Positions 61,643 to 64,000 of a stretch of DNA of 64,000 bases are shown one piece after another. The DNA is from Mastigamoeba balamuthi (lineage: Eukaryota > Evosea > Mastigamoebida > Mastigamoebidae), in contig CACRSC010000007.1 in assembly GCA_902651635.1 (NCBI GenBank), forward strand, positions 204,014 through 268,013. Reading direction: 5' to 3'. The notes beneath the pieces are model-generated. The model had not been told where the DNA came from, ran no database searches, and saw only the letters and a list, made by a program, of their open reading frames with translations. Made by a program: the position numbers and the translations under genes. How positions within the stretch are numbered: position 1 is the stretch's first letter; the number at the start of each line of letters is the position of its first letter.

Positions 61643-62918
61643 TTAGAGCAGGGCAACCACAGTTGCCACGAGGATGGCCAGAGCGGGGACAACTCCCGAG
61701 GCTGCGCCGTCGCCGTCCTGCACAGCATAGGGGCTAGTGCCAGACCCCAGCACGGGGTCGTAGACGACCACCTGTGCGCCCGCAGGGAACACGATGTCGA
61801 TGCGCTTCACGTCGCTGTTGGACCACGCATTGGTGAACGGCGCCAGCGCCCCGCCCGCGAGCTTCTTGAGGGCGTCCAGGGTGTAGTCGGCCCACGCGGT
61901 GGCCTCTGCCTCTGCCTCCACGCCGTTGACTGTGGCCCTGGCCCTGGCCTCGGCATAGGCATTGACCCCGTTCCTGCTAACAAGGGCGTGGGCCTTGGCC
62001 TCGGCGTTGGCGTTGGCCCCGAGAATGCGGAGGTGGAGCTTGTTGCTCTTGTCCGTGTAAGGGTAGTCGTGAATCTCGACGATTGTCTCGAAGCCCTTGG
62101 GGACGAGCACCGTGTTGCCGTACTCGCTGTAGCCCGGGACGTTCGAGATGGTCCACGTGAAGTAGACCACCAGGCTGCTGCTGGCGTCGGTACCCTTGAT
62201 GCGGTAGTACTTGGCCCCGTTGTTCTCGCCCCGGCAGTCGTCGGCCCAGGTCATGCCGGTCGTGCCCAGCAGCGTCTTGGGCATGAACGTCTTGGTCGAT
62301 ATCTCCATGCCGTTGCTGTCGCACTCCACGAGGCCTTCGTAGACCATGGCAACGGCCCCGGCTGCGGCATCAACCTTGGCGGAGACGAGGTCGTTCAGGT
62401 CCAGCCCTCTGCGAGCAACAATCAACAAAATAGGAAAAACACATCTGGTATCAGCATTTGCAAATTTGCAAAAATTCGGTCAAACGGTTCCGCACGCATG
62501 AGCAAGGGCGGACGCATCGAAGAAGGCATATGCAGCGACAGGAACCGTGGGGAGCACTTCCGTCGTGACACCGCCATCTGTACGGAAGAGGGTGAGACCC
62601 GAACGATCGGTTTGTGCAAAAAAGCAGTCAAGTGGTGTGGGGAAAAGTCGGTTGGAGAGTCGCACAGGCAATGATGGCCTCGGCACTGGCGCCGGCACTG
62701 GCGTTGAGCGTGTCGTGGTCGGCATGGGCAGCGGCGTCGGCGTTGAGCGAGTAGAACCAGGTGCCCTTGGTCACCACCGTCGACAGCGGTTTGAAGTCGG
62801 TTTTGTGGTAGTGCGCGTCGACGGGCTTCAGACTGCTGAAGTTGCGTGGGATGAACTTGAACTCGAACGCGGAGGCCAGCGCGACGGCGCAGAGGACAAC
62901 GATAACAGTGCGCATCAT
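61643..62918 (-). CDS. Secreted Ala-rich protein of unknown family, probably GPI-anchored
   Basis: Start at 62918 (MMRTVIVVLCAVALASA), a signal peptide, then FEFKFIPRNFSSLKPVDAHY and an Ala-rich stretch. A long intron of about 250 nt (near 62414-62665) separates it from the second exon (LDLNDLVSAKVDAAAGAVAM onwards), which carries CRGENNGAKYYRIKGTDASS, a repeated NAxAEA-type alternating pattern (GANANAEAKAHALV, GVNAYAEARARATV, GVEAEAEATAWA) and ends GVVPALAILVATVVALL. The alternating Ala pattern suggests a beta- or antifreeze-like fold, which is inference. The C-terminal hydrophobic tail without a following basic stretch fits GPI anchoring. No family is recognised. Confidence 0.6.
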
Positions 62919-63710
62919 GGGTTGTGTGTCTAGGCGGTCTTGAGAAACGCTCGCAGACGGTGTAGGAAAAACAACAAAAAACGGCCCTTGGGGGTCGGTG
63001 ACGCTTATATAGCATCGGTCTGTGACGTAATACTCCTCTTCCCGCACCTTGCCACCCCGCACCGTATCCAACAACCACCGAACCCCAACGACTCGGTGAG
63101 TCACCGCCTCCTTTGACCGAGCAACAGAAAGGCGGACAACGGAGCCTCACTCACACACTCTCATCGCCCGAAATAAGATGGATACGTTGGAGAGACCACA
63201 GATAGCGACTCTGTCTGTACGCCAACACTGAATGGGCAGTTGCCCTCCCTGCATCATCACTTTGTTGTATTGCCATTAAGGCTGCTCAATTCTGCCTGGG
63301 CAGCCAGTCACGGATGCCCTCAGAGAAAGACACCCGACGGGGTGTCGTGGTGGGCGATGGCACGCAGTAGTAGAGTAAAGATTACTGGCCCAAAGGAGTG
63401 AAAGCCACCCCCTGCGCTCACAACGTTGCAGGACACCCATCGTCTCAGTGAACAACCTTGGGTATTAACAGCAAAGGTTGTACCACCAACAAAAAGACTC
63501 ACCGGAAAACGCCGAAGTCAACTATCGGTCCATTTGAGGATCTTCTACACAACCGACAAACCTGTAGTTCAATCCGAGAGACTCCCCCAACGTAACTGAT
63601 CTATTGGCCGTGCAGTGTTTTGGCAACTCTTCTTGTCTCGTCGCTCGTTCATCTTTTATTGTTGGGTATCTAAAAGTAGATATTCACCATTTTACTTTTT
63701 CGGCCACAAA
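62919..63710. other. Intergenic region
   Basis: About 790 bp between divergent starts. It includes a TATA-like CTTATATAGC near 63003 on the side of the secreted protein, and GTAGATATTC near 63677 just before the FG-GAP gene. Nothing else is recognised. Confidence 0.4.
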
Positions 63711-64000
63711 ATGGCGACATTCTCACTGACACCGACGGTTCTCGTCGTGGTTGCGCTCGCGGGCGCCGCGGTGGGGTGGACGACGTCGCCGGGGGGCACG
63801 CTGACGGACGAGAGCTGGCCCGCTGTCGAGTCGAACATTTCCACATTGCTGACGTCGTCCACTGCCATTCTCGGCGCGGGCGGCAGCTTCGGGGCCGTCG
63901 TGTGCGGCATCGGCGACACGGATGGCGACTCGCACGCGGACCTGGCCGTGAGCGCGCCCAAGGTGGCGACGTACGAGTACGGGCGGCTGTACGTGGTGTT
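63711..64000 (+). CDS. FG-GAP-repeat surface protein, 5' part only
   Basis: Open from the ATG at 63711 to the window edge (96 residues). MATFSLTPTVLVVVALAGAAVG is a signal peptide. A first FG-GAP blade follows: GAGGSFGAVVCGIGDTDGD with the DxDGDxxxD calcium loop, then ADLAVSAPK and YEYGRLYVVF. Integrin alpha chains and many protist adhesins have such beta-propeller repeats. The rest lies beyond the window, so its ligand and anchoring are unknown. Confidence 0.75.
   Translation, partial: MATFSLTPTVLVVVALAGAAVGWTTSPGGTLTDESWPAVESNISTLLTSSTAILGAGGSFGAVVCGIGDTDGDSHADLAVSAPKVATYEYGRLYVV

Overview
This 64 kb window is nuclear DNA of a free-living-type unicellular eukaryote. It is gene-dense, its coding sequence is very GC-rich, and almost every gene is interrupted by short spliceosomal introns (about 41-185 nt, mostly GT-AG and several GC-AG). 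The gene set is eukaryotic: SKP1, TRAPPC5, UFC1, YJU2, ORC5, exportin-7, BROX, ARMH3, a DOCK exchange factor, a RhoGEF and a cap methyltransferase. UFC1, DOCK and RhoGEF, a tyrosine-type kinase, a hemerythrin and a bacterial-type QueA together fit an amoeba-like protist; an amoebozoan such as an archamoeba (Mastigamoeba-like) is my best guess, but the sequence does not prove it.

Layout. 1-4 kb (minus strand): the start of an unknown basic protein, a metallo-beta-lactamase-fold hydrolase, a TTD14-like NTPase and TRAPPC5. 4-8 kb (plus): SKP1 and ARMH3. 8-12 kb: an unknown 203-residue protein and a RhoGEF. 12-18 kb: YJU2, UFC1 and a CMTR1-like cap methyltransferase with a huge Tyr-Ala-Pro repeat tail. 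18-26 kb: a ubiquitin-like/VWA protein, a hemerythrin, a 992-residue ankyrin protein, a glutaredoxin-like protein and a six-pass membrane protein. 26.6-34.5 kb: one DOCK gene. 34.5-41 kb: AT-rich accessory DNA (sequence gap, repeats, a retrotransposon scar, a MITE-like element) enclosing an island with BROX. 41-44 kb: a P-loop gene of accessory type. 44.5-51.5 kb: tRNA-Glu, ORC5, exportin-7 and QueA. 51.5-55 kb: a kinase fused to SAM, PCMT-like and Cys-rich domains. 55-59 kb: two tandem secreted, probably GPI-anchored metallo-beta-lactamase-fold proteins. 59-64 kb: tRNA-Lys, a PARP-like protein, a secreted Ala-rich protein and the start of an FG-GAP protein.

The genes do not form one pathway. 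Themes are membrane traffic and Rho signalling (TRAPPC5, ARMH3, RhoGEF, DOCK, BROX), ubiquitin-type modification (SKP1, UFC1), RNA maturation (YJU2, CMTR1, QueA) and cell-surface proteins. Intron boundaries were read by eye from reading frame, splice consensus and remembered family sequence; where exon boundaries are not listed, the span is the gene extent only. A GAAGATATTT-like motif recurs upstream of many start codons and is a candidate promoter element.
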